Counted from the stretch's first letter, positions 1-5,496 are shown. The stretch: 5,496 nt of DNA from an uncultured Rikenellaceae bacterium (GCA_910588925.1 CAJURV010000099.1:1-5496), one strand, 5' to 3'. A program made the numbers and translations. Notes: generated from the sequence alone by a model not told the origin.

Positions 1-85
1 GGAGTACGCTCCGGAGGCGCACGACCGCGATCGACGATTTTTGAGGTCTAAAAAGCTTCGGCGCCCTGCGAACTGCAGTTGTGTA

Positions 86-105
86 CGCGGGCAAGCATGC
101 CTGCG
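86..105. repeat. Hairpin of repeat unit 1
   Basis: CGCGGGCA (86-93) pairs with TGCCTGCG (98-105) around the loop AGCA. There are eight pairs including one G-U, and the wobble forms only in RNA from the plus strand. It lies ten bases before the first repeat core. Confidence 0.5.
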
Positions 106-207
106 ACTAGCAGTTAATGCGCATATCGTTAAGCTCCAATGTTTTTTATCGTCTCGCCTGCAATTTTCCCAACCTCTGTTTGGTTAATTCGTGGAGGTTA
201 TTACGGA

Positions 208-224
208 GCGGCACCTCGTGCCGC
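208..224. repeat. Perfect seven-pair hairpin of repeat unit 2
   Basis: GCGGCAC (208-214) and GTGCCGC (218-224) are exact reverse complements around a three-base CTC loop. No T-tract follows on either strand, so it is not a classical intrinsic terminator. It stands 16 bases before the second repeat core. Confidence 0.6.
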
Positions 225-306
225 ATTATAGACTTCGGCGAATGCGCATACTTTCAGTGGGCTTTATTGGCATCTTGTCATCTCGCAAGCGGAATTGTGT
301 TCTATT

Positions 307-340
307 ACTTGCACTTCTAAAGAAGCGCAAGTTTGTTTTA
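307..340 (+). terminator. Candidate intrinsic terminator or structured 3' element
   Basis: ACTTGC (307-312) pairs with GCAAGT (327-332), and the inner CTTC (314-317) pairs with GAAG (322-325) around the loop TAAA, with one A/C mismatch between the two stems. On the plus strand the stem is followed by TTGTTTTA (333-340), a T-rich tail, which suggests a plus-strand terminator for something entering from the left. On the minus strand the mismatch becomes a G-U pair, giving an unbroken 11-pair stem in the ilvA 3' region but with no T-tract after it. The direction is therefore uncertain. Confidence 0.4.
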
Positions 341-358
341 CGCTCCTGACACGGAGCG
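341..358. repeat. Hairpin of repeat unit 3
   Basis: CGCTCC (341-346) and GGAGCG (353-358) are exact reverse complements around TGACAC. An alternative stem, CGAA (357-360) with TTCG (366-369), overlaps its right arm, so the two folds exclude each other. The next repeat core begins at 373. Confidence 0.5.
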
Positions 359-462
359 AAAGCGCTTCGGTTAACGCGCATACCGTCAGGACATTTTATA
401 GCATCGTCCCGTCTCGCCGACAAACCTACGACAATACAATACTCATTCTCTCGGAGGTAGCA

Positions 463-1713
463 TCAGAACAGGAACTGGAACAGATCGGGCATTTCGTTGA
501 GATATTCATAGACGAACCCTTTCTCCGACATGCGTTCGAGCAACGGTTTAAGGTCGTCGCGGTTCTGCAACTCTATACCCACGAGAGCGGGACCTTGCTC
601 CCTGTTATTCTTTTTAGAATATGCGAAATGGGTTATATCGTCGTTCTTGCCCAATACCTGTTGCAGGAAGTTGAGCAACGCACCGCTACGCTGGGGGAAA
701 CGTACCACGAAATAGTGTTTGAGGCCCTCGTAAAGCAACGACCGCTCTTTTATCTCCTCAGTGCGGGTAATGTCGTTGTTGCTTCCGCTTACCACACAAA
801 CTACAGTCTTGCCCTTTATCTTGTCGGCGTAAGCATCGAGGGCGGCTATCGAAAGGGCTCCGGCCGGTTCCACCACGAGAGCGCTACGGTTGTAAAGCTC
901 GAGTATGGCGGTGCATACCTTACCCTCGGGAACCGTCACTATATCGTCCAGCACCCGACGACATATATCGAAAGTGTATTCACCGGCCTGCGCCACCGCA
1001 GCACCGTCCACGAACTTATCCACAGATGGGAGCTTTACCGGATGCCCCGCCTCTATAGCCGCTTTCATAGATGCGGCCCCTGCCGGCTCCACGCCTATGA
1101 CCTTGGTAGACGGCGATATCTGTTTAAAATAGCTCCCCACCCCCGAGGCGAGACCTCCGCCTCCTATGGGCACGAACAGATAGTCGACAGGAGCGGTGGC
1201 ATCCTGTATTATCTCCATGCCGACGGTGGCCTGACCCTCTATGGTCTTGGGATCGTCGAACGGATGTATGAATGTCATGCCCCTGCCACTGGCGAAAGCG
1301 AGAGCCTCCCGGTTGGAATCGTCAAAAGTGTCGCCCGTGAGCACTATATCTACATAATCCTTACCGAACATGCGCACCTGATCGATCTTCTGACGGGGCG
1401 TAGTCGTAGGCATATATATCGTACCGCGGCATTTAAGAGCCTGACAGGAGTAAGCCACCCCCTGCGCATGATTACCGGCCGACGCACATACCACCCCCGC
1501 CGACAGATCGTCCTCGGACAGTTGCGACATCTTATTATAAGCACCGCGTATCTTGTACGATCTCACCATCTGCAAATCCTCGCGTTTAAGAATGATATCG
1601 GCCCCGTAACGTTCGGAGAGAACCATGTTGTTCATAAGAGGAGTCTGCAACACCGCACCGCCTATCCTCATGCGGGCGGCTACTATGTCGTTTATGGCGG
1701 GAAAATAGCTCAT
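463..1713 (-). CDS. ilvA: Threonine ammonia-lyase (threonine dehydratase), biosynthetic short form
   Basis: This cytoplasmic PLP enzyme deaminates L-threonine to 2-oxobutanoate and ammonia, the first committed step from threonine to isoleucine. From the ATG at 1713 the protein has 416 residues. The PLP lysine is K54 in RSYKIRGAYN, the substrate loop SAGNHAQG is at about 78-85, the phosphate-binding GGGGL at about 184-188, and the cofactor-ring motif SGSNND at about 309-314. A single ACT-like regulatory domain fills about 327-416 (EGLKHYFVVRFPQRSGALLNFLQQ). By family knowledge this is the roughly 410-420-residue form with one regulatory domain, unlike the E. coli enzyme of about 514 residues with two, and isoleucine feedback is expected but not proven here. 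An in-frame TTG at 1734 would add seven residues (MPVLNRS). I prefer the ATG because the conserved N-terminus starts there. No other ilv or leu genes are adjacent. It has its own promoter-like sequence at 1787-1818. Confidence 0.96.
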   Translation of the reverse strand: MSYFPAINDIVAARMRIGGAVLQTPLMNNMVLSERYGADIILKREDLQMVRSYKIRGAYNKMSQLSEDDLSAGVVCASAGNHAQGVAYSCQALKCRGTIYMPTTTPRQKIDQVRMFGKDYVDIVLTGDTFDDSNREALAFASGRGMTFIHPFDDPKTIEGQATVGMEIIQDATAPVDYLFVPIGGGGLASGVGSYFKQISPSTKVIGVEPAGAASMKAAIEAGHPVKLPSVDKFVDGAAVAQAGEYTFDICRRVLDDIVTVPEGKVCTAILELYNRSALVVEPAGALSIAALDAYADKIKGKTVVCVVSGSNNDITRTEEIKERSLLYEGLKHYFVVRFPQRSGALLNFLQQVLGKNDDITHFAYSKKNNREQGPALVGIELQNRDDLKPLLERMSEKGFVYEYLNEMPDLFQFLF

Positions 1714-1786
1714 AGACCTATTCAATACGGGCAATCGTGCGACTTGCGTACGGCGTACCCCGGTTAACGGAAATACCTGTCTCTCA

Positions 1787-1818
1787 CAAAAGTATGAAAA
1801 ATTATCAAATTATCCGAA
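1787..1818 (-). promoter_or_regulatory. Bacteroidota-type promoter for ilvA
   Basis: On the minus strand, TACTTTTG (1794-1787) is a perfect match to the Bacteroidota -7 element TAnnTTTG. A TTCG at 1818-1815, one base off the -33 element TTTG, lies 20 bases upstream, which is the expected spacing. Transcription would start near 1780 and give a leader of about 65-70 bases before the ATG at 1713. I see no leader peptide or clear attenuator in that leader. The box lies in the gap after the hydrolase stop, so ilvA does not need read-through from it. The match to the consensus is direct; promoter activity is inferred. Confidence 0.68.
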
Positions 1819-1825
1819 GCGACAT

Positions 1826-2824
1826 TTACAACCTGACTATCTCGCCCAGCTTAGGTATAGCTACAGGAATATCCCTCATGCCGGCCTCCCGGGCAAATAC
1901 ACGGGGAGGATCGGACAGCGGCTCGTCTGAAAGGTCGAAAGTGCCGTAGTGCATAGGAACGGTCAGACCAGCCCCCAACTCCGCGGAAGCGTCAAGCGCC
2001 TCGTACGGCGATATATGGTTGCGTTGCATGAACCAACGGGGCTTATAAGCGCCTATGCCTATCACGGCCACGTCGGGCTGACCGCACAACGAGCGCACCT
2101 CTCTGAAATGGCGTCCGTATCCTGTGTCGCCGCTGTAATATACGCTCCGACGGCTCCCGCTTATCCAGAAAGAGCCCCACAGGCGCGACCCTCCGTCGTT
2201 AGCTCCGCGTTTGCTCCAGTGCTTGGCAGGCAAAAAAGTTATGCTTATCGGATCGGCATCGTAACGCTGATACCAACCCGCCTCCACTATATTGGCCGAG
2301 CCATCGCCCCATTGAGCGATCAGCTCCCCTACGCCTATGCCGCAAACCACGGTTATATCTGGATTCATGGCAAGCACGCGTTTAACCGATTTTTTATCCA
2401 AATGGTCGTAATGGTCATGACTTATGAGCAGATAATCTATCCCCGTGAATATACCGGGGTCAACCGGGAGACGGCTCTCGCGCCTGACGAACGGAATACT
2501 TTCGAAGACAGGATCGAGAAGGAACCTCTTGCCGTCGAGCTGCATGAAAAACGAACTGTGTCCCAACCACACGAGCGCATCGCCGCTCACCTCTCCGAGA
2601 CTATGCAACATACGGACAGGGGGATTCCATTTCTCGTTGCGTTTCTCTACACGTTGCGGATTGGCCGACAAACGCCATTTAAGTATGCTCCCTATACCGT
2701 GGGACAGATTGCGTTCGTTGTTGAGGAAACGGCCCCTGAAGGTGCGGTTGCCGCTCCAACGGCTCTTTATTGTGACGAGATCTTTATTGTGACGATAATC
2801 TATGTTCTTCCTTATCTTCTTCAT
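1826..2824 (-). CDS. NAPE-PLD-like metallo-beta-lactamase-fold hydrolase
   Basis: A 332-residue protein of the zinc-dependent MBL-fold superfamily, in the branch that includes N-acylphosphatidylethanolamine phospholipase D (NAPE-PLD). The HxHxDH motif is HDHYDH at 136-141 in LLISHDHYDHLD. Further metal positions are H202 (KHWSKR), D233 (SGDTGY) and H292 (MHYGTFDLSDEP), and a likely catalytic H270 lies in RWFMQRNHISPYEA. The spacings from H202 to D233, H270 and H292 match those I recall for human NAPE-PLD (H253, D284, H321, H343). The LWGSFW segment after KHW also fits. The N-terminal stretch (FRGRFLNNERN, SILKWRLSANPQ, W66NPPV) resembles the family's usual lead-in, which supports the ATG at 2824. 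No signal peptide or membrane segment is seen, so a cytoplasmic or peripheral location is likely. The physiological substrate is unknown. A general phosphodiesterase or other metal-dependent hydrolase remains possible. Confidence 0.9.
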   Translation of the reverse strand: MKKIRKNIDYRHNKDLVTIKSRWSGNRTFRGRFLNNERNLSHGIGSILKWRLSANPQRVEKRNEKWNPPVRMLHSLGEVSGDALVWLGHSSFFMQLDGKRFLLDPVFESIPFVRRESRLPVDPGIFTGIDYLLISHDHYDHLDKKSVKRVLAMNPDITVVCGIGVGELIAQWGDGSANIVEAGWYQRYDADPISITFLPAKHWSKRGANDGGSRLWGSFWISGSRRSVYYSGDTGYGRHFREVRSLCGQPDVAVIGIGAYKPRWFMQRNHISPYEALDASAELGAGLTVPMHYGTFDLSDEPLSDPPRVFAREAGMRDIPVAIPKLGEIVRL

Positions 2825-2840
2825 GTCGACGCTCTTTATG

Positions 2841-2848
2841 CAAATATA
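2841..2848 (-). promoter_or_regulatory. Promoter -7 box for the MBL-fold hydrolase gene
   Basis: The minus strand reads TATATTTG at 2848-2841, a perfect TAnnTTTG match. I see no convincing TTTG at the -33 position. The predicted transcript start, about 2834-2837, leaves only about 10-13 bases before the ATG at 2824. That short leader has no Shine-Dalgarno sequence, which is acceptable in Bacteroidota. Confidence 0.55.
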
Positions 2849-2990
2849 CGATATTTACGTATAGCTTGTAGACGAGATTACATACCTATTTACGTCGATT
2901 TCGGATAAAAATTGTGTCTTTTCTCGCAGTCACCGAAAAACAGGCGGATGCGCAGTCTATCGAAAAGGGTCCCTATCCTAGAATAAGACA

Positions 2991-3479
2991 CTATTCGGCT
3001 GTGTGTCCGCGGAAAGAGAAGTTTTTTTGCAACAGATAGCTAACGACCACTGTTACGACAGTAAGTATGGCATTGGATATCGACGGATATACGCCTATCA
3101 CCTCCACCAACAGCTTTAGACCCGAATATTTGATTACGATATTAAGCACCACCACCATGAAATACCGCCCCCCTTGCGTTACGGTACGAAGCGGAGAATT
3201 TCGGAACGATACGTTACGGGCCAACCAAAGACCGGTAAGAAAAGTTATAGGAAATGCCGTGAGGAAAGCGGCTATCTCTGGAGAGATGGTGACAGGACCT
3301 ATGACGAAATTCTGTTTGTCATACAAAAAATTGTAGAACAGAAAATACAACACCATATCCAACACCATGTTAGCCCCTCCGCATACGGCGTAACGAAACG
3401 TCTGCCGTGGCATTATGCGCGGCAAAGGCGGCAGGTACAACCTGTCAATCGCGGCTATTATCATCCGGCTCAAAGTCAT
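2991..3479 (-). CDS. GtrA family small membrane protein
   Basis: A 162-residue integral membrane protein matching the GtrA/DPMS1-like family in pattern. After a short basic N-terminus with RQTFRYAVCGGANMVLDMVLYF at about 25-46, four hydrophobic helices lie at about 30-50, 65-88, 104-126 and 131-150. The charged loop LARNVSFRN comes before helix 3, and the C-terminus ends with the typical QKNFSFRG. Family members are thought to help move lipid-linked sugars (for example undecaprenyl-phosphate glucose in O-antigen glucosylation) or to act as accessory membrane subunits for glycosyltransferases. No glycosyltransferase gene is adjacent here, so the specific role is open. The ATG at 3479 is used. 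A second in-frame ATG at 3464 (residue 6) is a real alternative because the predicted transcript start falls almost on the first one. The gene lies 46 bases after the exporter stop and could also receive read-through from it. Confidence 0.88.
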   Translation of the reverse strand: MTLSRMIIAAIDRLYLPPLPRIMPRQTFRYAVCGGANMVLDMVLYFLFYNFLYDKQNFVIGPVTISPEIAAFLTAFPITFLTGLWLARNVSFRNSPLRTVTQGGRYFMVVVLNIVIKYSGLKLLVEVIGVYPSISNAILTVVTVVVSYLLQKNFSFRGHTAE

Positions 3480-3483
3480 CCCG

Positions 3484-3491
3484 CAAATTTA
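3484..3491 (-). promoter_or_regulatory. Promoter -7 box for the GtrA gene
   Basis: The minus strand reads TAAATTTG at 3491-3484, a perfect TAnnTTTG match lying only four bases upstream of the annotated ATG. No clear -33 TTTG is visible. If it is active, transcription would begin at about 3477-3480, on or beside the start codon. Translation would then be leaderless or would begin at the ATG at 3464. Confidence 0.45.
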
Positions 3492-3525
3492 GCAAAAAAC
3501 GACGGAACGTCCTCTCGACACGCAA

Positions 3526-4830
3526 TTATGCCCACATAGGCTTGAGAAGGCCGAAGAAAAGGCAGGCGAAAATCAACGTCACGACTATATTGAATGTCTG
3601 GGCGCCGAGAAAAGCCCAAAGCGCATTGCGGTTCTCTCTCGATACTATATCCTTAAGACGGGTATCGAGACCGATACAAACGAAAGCCAACGAGAAGAAG
3701 AGTGTGGAGAACATCTTGGCCACACCCGGCTCCACCAGCTTACCCTTATCGGATACGGTGAACAGACCGTTAGACTGACATAGGCTGAAAACGAGCGATG
3801 CCGCCACGAAGCCTATGATAAACTTAGGAAACTTCTCCCAGACTATACCCAACGACGGACGATTGCCGCTCCCGCTACGGGCGGAGAGGAAGAGAGCTAT
3901 GAAGAATGCCACCACGCCTATCAGTACATTCTGCGCGGCCTTTATGATAACGGCATGCTGGTTGGCTACCGAACCCACTATGGTACTCGATGCCGCCACA
4001 CCCGAGGTAGTGTCTATAGTACCGCCTATCCAAGCTCCGGCCACCTCCTGCACTACCTGAGGATCGGTAAACATCATAGGCAGAACGGTACGCGCCAACC
4101 ACGGCATGAGATATATCATCGGCACCACCACTATCAATACCAACGAAACCAAATACGACAGTTTTCTATCGTCGCCGCCAGCCACACGCGCTGCCGTGAT
4201 ACATGCTGAAACACCGCATATTGACACGCCGCTCGAAAGAATCATGGCGGTGCGCTCGTCCACCTTCAGACGACGCGCCAACCAAAACGCGAAGAACCAT
4301 ACCACGGCAACCACCACGCAAGCCTGCAGCAGACCGAAAATACCGGACTTCATCACATCGCTGAAGAGGATAGTGGCACCGAGACACACCACACCTATCT
4401 TTATATAGAACTCACCCTGTATGGCAGGCTTCATCCACTCGGGCACATGCCACAGATTACGGATCAGTAGACCGAATATCACCGAGAAAAACACCGACTC
4501 GAAGCCGAAATAAGACACCTGCGGAATTTTAGCCACCATCTGAGCCAGCAACGACAATGCGAAAACCACCACGAACGAAGGCAACATCCCCTTGACAGGA
4601 CGCCTCAATATAAGAGAACCCACGTAAAGCACCACCAGACAAATAGCGAACAACAACGCTATGTTATACCACGCCACGCTACCGACTAAAGTAGACGGAA
4701 CGCTGGGCAGATATTTGGAAGCGAAAAGAGCGGAAAGCAACAACGGAATCGACATCCATACCACCACCCAATCTTCGGTGCGGAGTTTCTCAACAAAGTT
4801 CTTCATTATAACAGTATTTTTATCTTTCAT
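3526..4830 (-). CDS. YeiH-family putative sulfate exporter (UPF0324-type membrane protein)
   Basis: A 434-residue polytopic inner-membrane protein with about eleven hydrophobic segments (roughly 21-40, 53-75, 84-102, 109-123, 142-158, 163-185, 194-214, 226-246, 297-315, 335-353, 373-389 and 406-428, of which one or two may not span). Family signatures are FYIKIGVVCLGATILF (about 141-156), SSGVSICGVSACITAARV (about 199-216) and GAWIGGTIDTTSGVAAS (about 265-281), the last being the most diagnostic. The family is labelled putative sulfate exporter, but transport has been shown for very few members, so the substrate here is not established. It is longer than E. coli YeiH (about 349 residues), as are other members in this phylum. 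The start is uncertain: the ATG at 4830 is used, but an in-frame ATG at 4806 (residue 9) follows an A/T-rich stretch typical of Bacteroidota starts and gives MKNFVEKLRTEDW. No LysR-type regulator, the partner of yeiH in enterobacteria, is in the window. Confidence 0.9.
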   Translation of the reverse strand: MKDKNTVIMKNFVEKLRTEDWVVVWMSIPLLLSALFASKYLPSVPSTLVGSVAWYNIALLFAICLVVLYVGSLILRRPVKGMLPSFVVVFALSLLAQMVAKIPQVSYFGFESVFFSVIFGLLIRNLWHVPEWMKPAIQGEFYIKIGVVCLGATILFSDVMKSGIFGLLQACVVVAVVWFFAFWLARRLKVDERTAMILSSGVSICGVSACITAARVAGGDDRKLSYLVSLVLIVVVPMIYLMPWLARTVLPMMFTDPQVVQEVAGAWIGGTIDTTSGVAASSTIVGSVANQHAVIIKAAQNVLIGVVAFFIALFLSARSGSGNRPSLGIVWEKFPKFIIGFVAASLVFSLCQSNGLFTVSDKGKLVEPGVAKMFSTLFFSLAFVCIGLDTRLKDIVSRENRNALWAFLGAQTFNIVVTLIFACLFFGLLKPMWA

Positions 4831-4965
4831 TTATACGGACGGAATCCTCCCGGGTATGTCATCCATATATAAAACGTCCTATCTCATGCCATGCGGACAG
4901 ACCCTACATCGGCAAAGTCACGCATTCGACTGAATCAAACGGTCATTCTAATGTTTTGCATTTCC

Positions 4966-4986
4966 AACCGGTGACACAACACCGTT
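4966..4986. promoter_or_regulatory. Possible operator: interrupted inverted repeat upstream of the exporter
   Basis: CGGTG (4969-4973) and CACCG (4980-4984) form a perfect five-base inverted repeat around ACACAA, with a further A-T pair just outside (4967 and 4986). A related ACGGT lies at 4939-4943. The site is about 140-155 bases upstream of the exporter ATG, between the two weak promoter boxes. It could bind a dimeric regulator or simply form a small hairpin. The symmetry is seen directly; regulation is inferred. Confidence 0.3.
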
Positions 4987-5026
4987 AACGATTCAAAAAA
5001 ACCGAATATTCAGGTTGTAAAATTCG

Positions 5027-5056
5027 CAAATACATAGCACACGGACAATAAGCGAA
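5027..5056 (-). promoter_or_regulatory. Weak candidate promoter for the exporter gene
   Basis: The minus strand has TGTATTTG at 5034-5027, one base off TAnnTTTG, with TTCG at 5056-5053 after an 18-base spacer. It would give a leader of about 190 bases. A competing weak box, TGACTTTG at 4920-4913, is nearer the gene but lacks a -33 partner. Neither is as good as the boxes of the other three genes. Confidence 0.25.
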
Positions 5057-5421
5057 AATACCTAAAAGGAGTATATGGCCAGTCGGTTATTGCCTGAGAT
5101 GAAATTATATGGTTGTATTGCTACATTCCTAAAAACGGAAATATACGGACACAATCATTTAACGAAACTTCTTATTAATTACTATCAAGACATTCCCCGA
5201 GTACGGTATCAAACTCTTTTCCGAATTTCCTTATACCTCCATCCTTCTTTCTCTCTCGCTTCGCTCGGGTAGTCTGACGGACCCGAGGCATAGGGGATGA
5301 GCGAATCATCAAACACAGATTCCGCCGTCCCGGCCCGAGCGAAGCGAGTGGCATCAACACCCTTTCCACTCGACGGACCCGAAGCGCAGCGGAGGGGCAT
5401 CAACCACAAATTCCGCCGTTC

Positions 5422-5442
5422 CATTCCGAGGCACGAGGAATG
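5422..5442. repeat. Stem of array module 4
   Basis: CATTCC (5422-5427) and GGAATG (5437-5442) pair perfectly around a nine-base loop, GAGGCACGA. The matching stem in module 1, at 5282-5296, has CCC and GGG around the loop GAGGCATAG. The pair C5282-G5296 corresponds to T5425-A5439, so one pair has changed on both sides. Confidence 0.5.
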
Positions 5443-5443
5443 A

Positions 5444-5476
5444 GCGGGCCGGAGCCTCCCCCCAACGGAGGCCCGC
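5444..5476. repeat. Terminal hairpin with two alternative stems
   Basis: GCGGGCC (5444-5450) is the exact complement of GGCCCGC (5470-5476). Nested within it, GCCTCC (5454-5459) is the exact complement of GGAGGC (5467-5472) around CCCCAAC. The two right arms overlap by three bases, so the full stems compete. No T-tract follows on either strand, so this is not a standard intrinsic terminator. Confidence 0.5.
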
Positions 5477-5496
5477 GTAAGTTCCAGCAATCATAG

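Larger units (their letters stand above)
116..420. repeat. Three diverged repeat units with core AAYGCGCATA
   Basis: AATGCGCATA occurs at 116-125 and again at 241-250, and AACGCGCATA at 373-382, giving spacings of 125 and 132 bases. Similarity continues downstream: a T-rich stretch, then ATCGTCTCGCC (about 148-158), CATCTTGTCATCTCGC (271-286) and CATCGTCCCGTCTCGCC (402-418). Each core lies 10-16 bases after a hairpin (86-105, 208-224, 341-358). CGGAGCG also precedes cores 2 and 3, at 204-210 and 352-358. The units are too diverged and too structured to be a recent duplication. I do not recognise the family. Confidence 0.5.
1..462. other. Gene-free, hairpin-rich region downstream of ilvA
   Basis: No credible gene is seen here. 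The short open frames have no family features and overlap DNA-level repeats. The region contains three copies of a diverged repeat (cores at 116, 241 and 373) and many hairpins: GGAG-TACG-CTCC at 1-12, an eight-pair stem at 86-105, AACCTC/GAGGTT at 171-199, and strong stems at 208-224, 307-332 and 341-358. There is also a perfect ten-base palindrome, AACTGCAGTT, at 71-80. It could be a long structured 3' region of the ilvA transcript, an unrecognised RNA, or a decayed intergenic repeat cluster. The left edge may cut through a further unit, because a hairpin and a GCGCA also occur within the first 21 bases. Confidence 0.6.
4831..5254. other. AT-rich gene-free region upstream of the exporter
   Basis: No convincing gene is seen. 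The part nearest 4830 should hold the exporter promoter and possible operator. A 65-codon plus-strand frame at 5075-5272 has AAAAGGAG just upstream (5064-5071), only three bases before its ATG. It runs into the repeat array, and its composition does not suggest a real protein, so I leave it uncalled. Base composition changes sharply at about 5250, from AT-rich to GC-rich. Confidence 0.5.
5255..5476. repeat. GC-rich degenerate interspersed-palindrome array (REP-like)
   Basis: Two alternating modules recur. CATCAA begins at 5307, 5352 and 5398 (period 45-46), and the copies at 5307-5331 and 5398-5422 agree at 22 of 25 bases. CCCGAG-like stem modules begin at 5282, 5334, 5378 and 5425. GACGGACCCGA also recurs at 5276 and 5372. 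CTCGCTTCGCTCGGG (5255-5269) is the exact reverse complement of 5334-5348. The array ends in a hairpin at 5444-5476. It resembles REP-type extragenic repeats in style, but I cannot name a family. No transposase of the REP-associated type is in the window. The open frames running across it have no protein features. Confidence 0.6.

Noticed and set aside
86..420. Integron attC sites
   Set aside because: TTAAC is present in one unit, but the paired RYYYAAC and GTTRRRY cores are absent and no cassettes or integrase are seen.
226..423. Minus-strand 65-codon frame with repeated RRDD and SMRIRRS-like segments
   Set aside because: The amino-acid repetition follows from the underlying DNA repeat units, and the first unit is not kept in the same frame.
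1714..1734. TTG start adding seven residues to IlvA
   Set aside because: An ATG is available at 1713, right where the conserved N-terminus begins. The added residues MPVLNRS have no family support.
295..1767. A 490-codon open frame on the plus strand opposite ilvA
   Set aside because: The minus strand has a complete ilvA with all catalytic motifs. The opposite frame has no recognisable domain and owes its length to codon usage in ilvA.
1949..2908. A 319-codon open frame on the plus strand opposite the MBL-fold gene
   Set aside because: It is a shadow of the hydrolase gene, whose zinc-binding motifs are intact. The opposite frame shows no domain pattern.
463..4830. A functional operon linking all four genes
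   Set aside because: Three genes have their own promoter-like boxes, gaps are 46 bases or more, and the predicted roles do not form a pathway.
5075..5272. Small plus-strand gene of 65 codons with an AAAAGGAG upstream
   Set aside because: The spacing to the ATG is only three bases, Shine-Dalgarno use is weak in this phylum, the protein has no clear features, and the frame runs into the repeat array.
5255..5476. CRISPR array
   Set aside because: The repeats are degenerate and unequal in period, spacer-like parts are themselves repeated, and there are no cas genes.
5209..5490. Minus-strand open frames across the right-end repeats
   Set aside because: They translate repeated palindromic DNA, have low-complexity arginine-rich sequence and show no protein family pattern.

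Overview
The window looks like ordinary chromosome from a Bacteroidota bacterium, probably of the order Bacteroidales. Three of the four genes have an upstream box matching the Bacteroidota -7 promoter element TAnnTTTG (TACTTTTG, TATATTTG, TAAATTTG). None has a convincing Shine-Dalgarno sequence. The protein types also fit the group. The genus cannot be fixed from the sequence alone.

All four supported genes are on the minus strand. In transcription order they are: a YeiH-family putative sulfate exporter (4830-3526), a small GtrA-family membrane protein (3479-2991), an NAPE-PLD-like metallo-beta-lactamase-fold hydrolase (2824-1826), and a short-form biosynthetic threonine ammonia-lyase, IlvA (1713-463). 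The last three each have their own promoter-like box, so they are best read as separate transcription units in one direction. I see no pathway that links them, although read-through from the exporter gene into the GtrA gene across the 46-base gap is possible.

Both ends are gene-free and are the least explained part of the window. The left end (1-462, downstream of ilvA) holds at least five hairpins and three diverged copies of a repeat centred on AAYGCGCATA, spaced 125 and 132 bases apart. The right end starts with an AT-rich stretch containing a possible operator upstream of the exporter. It is followed by a GC-rich array (about 5255-5476) of degenerate units of about 45-52 bases, with small stems, one apparent compensatory base-pair change, a 15-base exact inverted repeat and a terminal hairpin.

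I found no defence system, mobile-element gene, CRISPR array, tRNA or rRNA. The two structured intergenic arrays are the best candidates for something undescribed. They may equally be ordinary REP-like intergenic repeats of this lineage.
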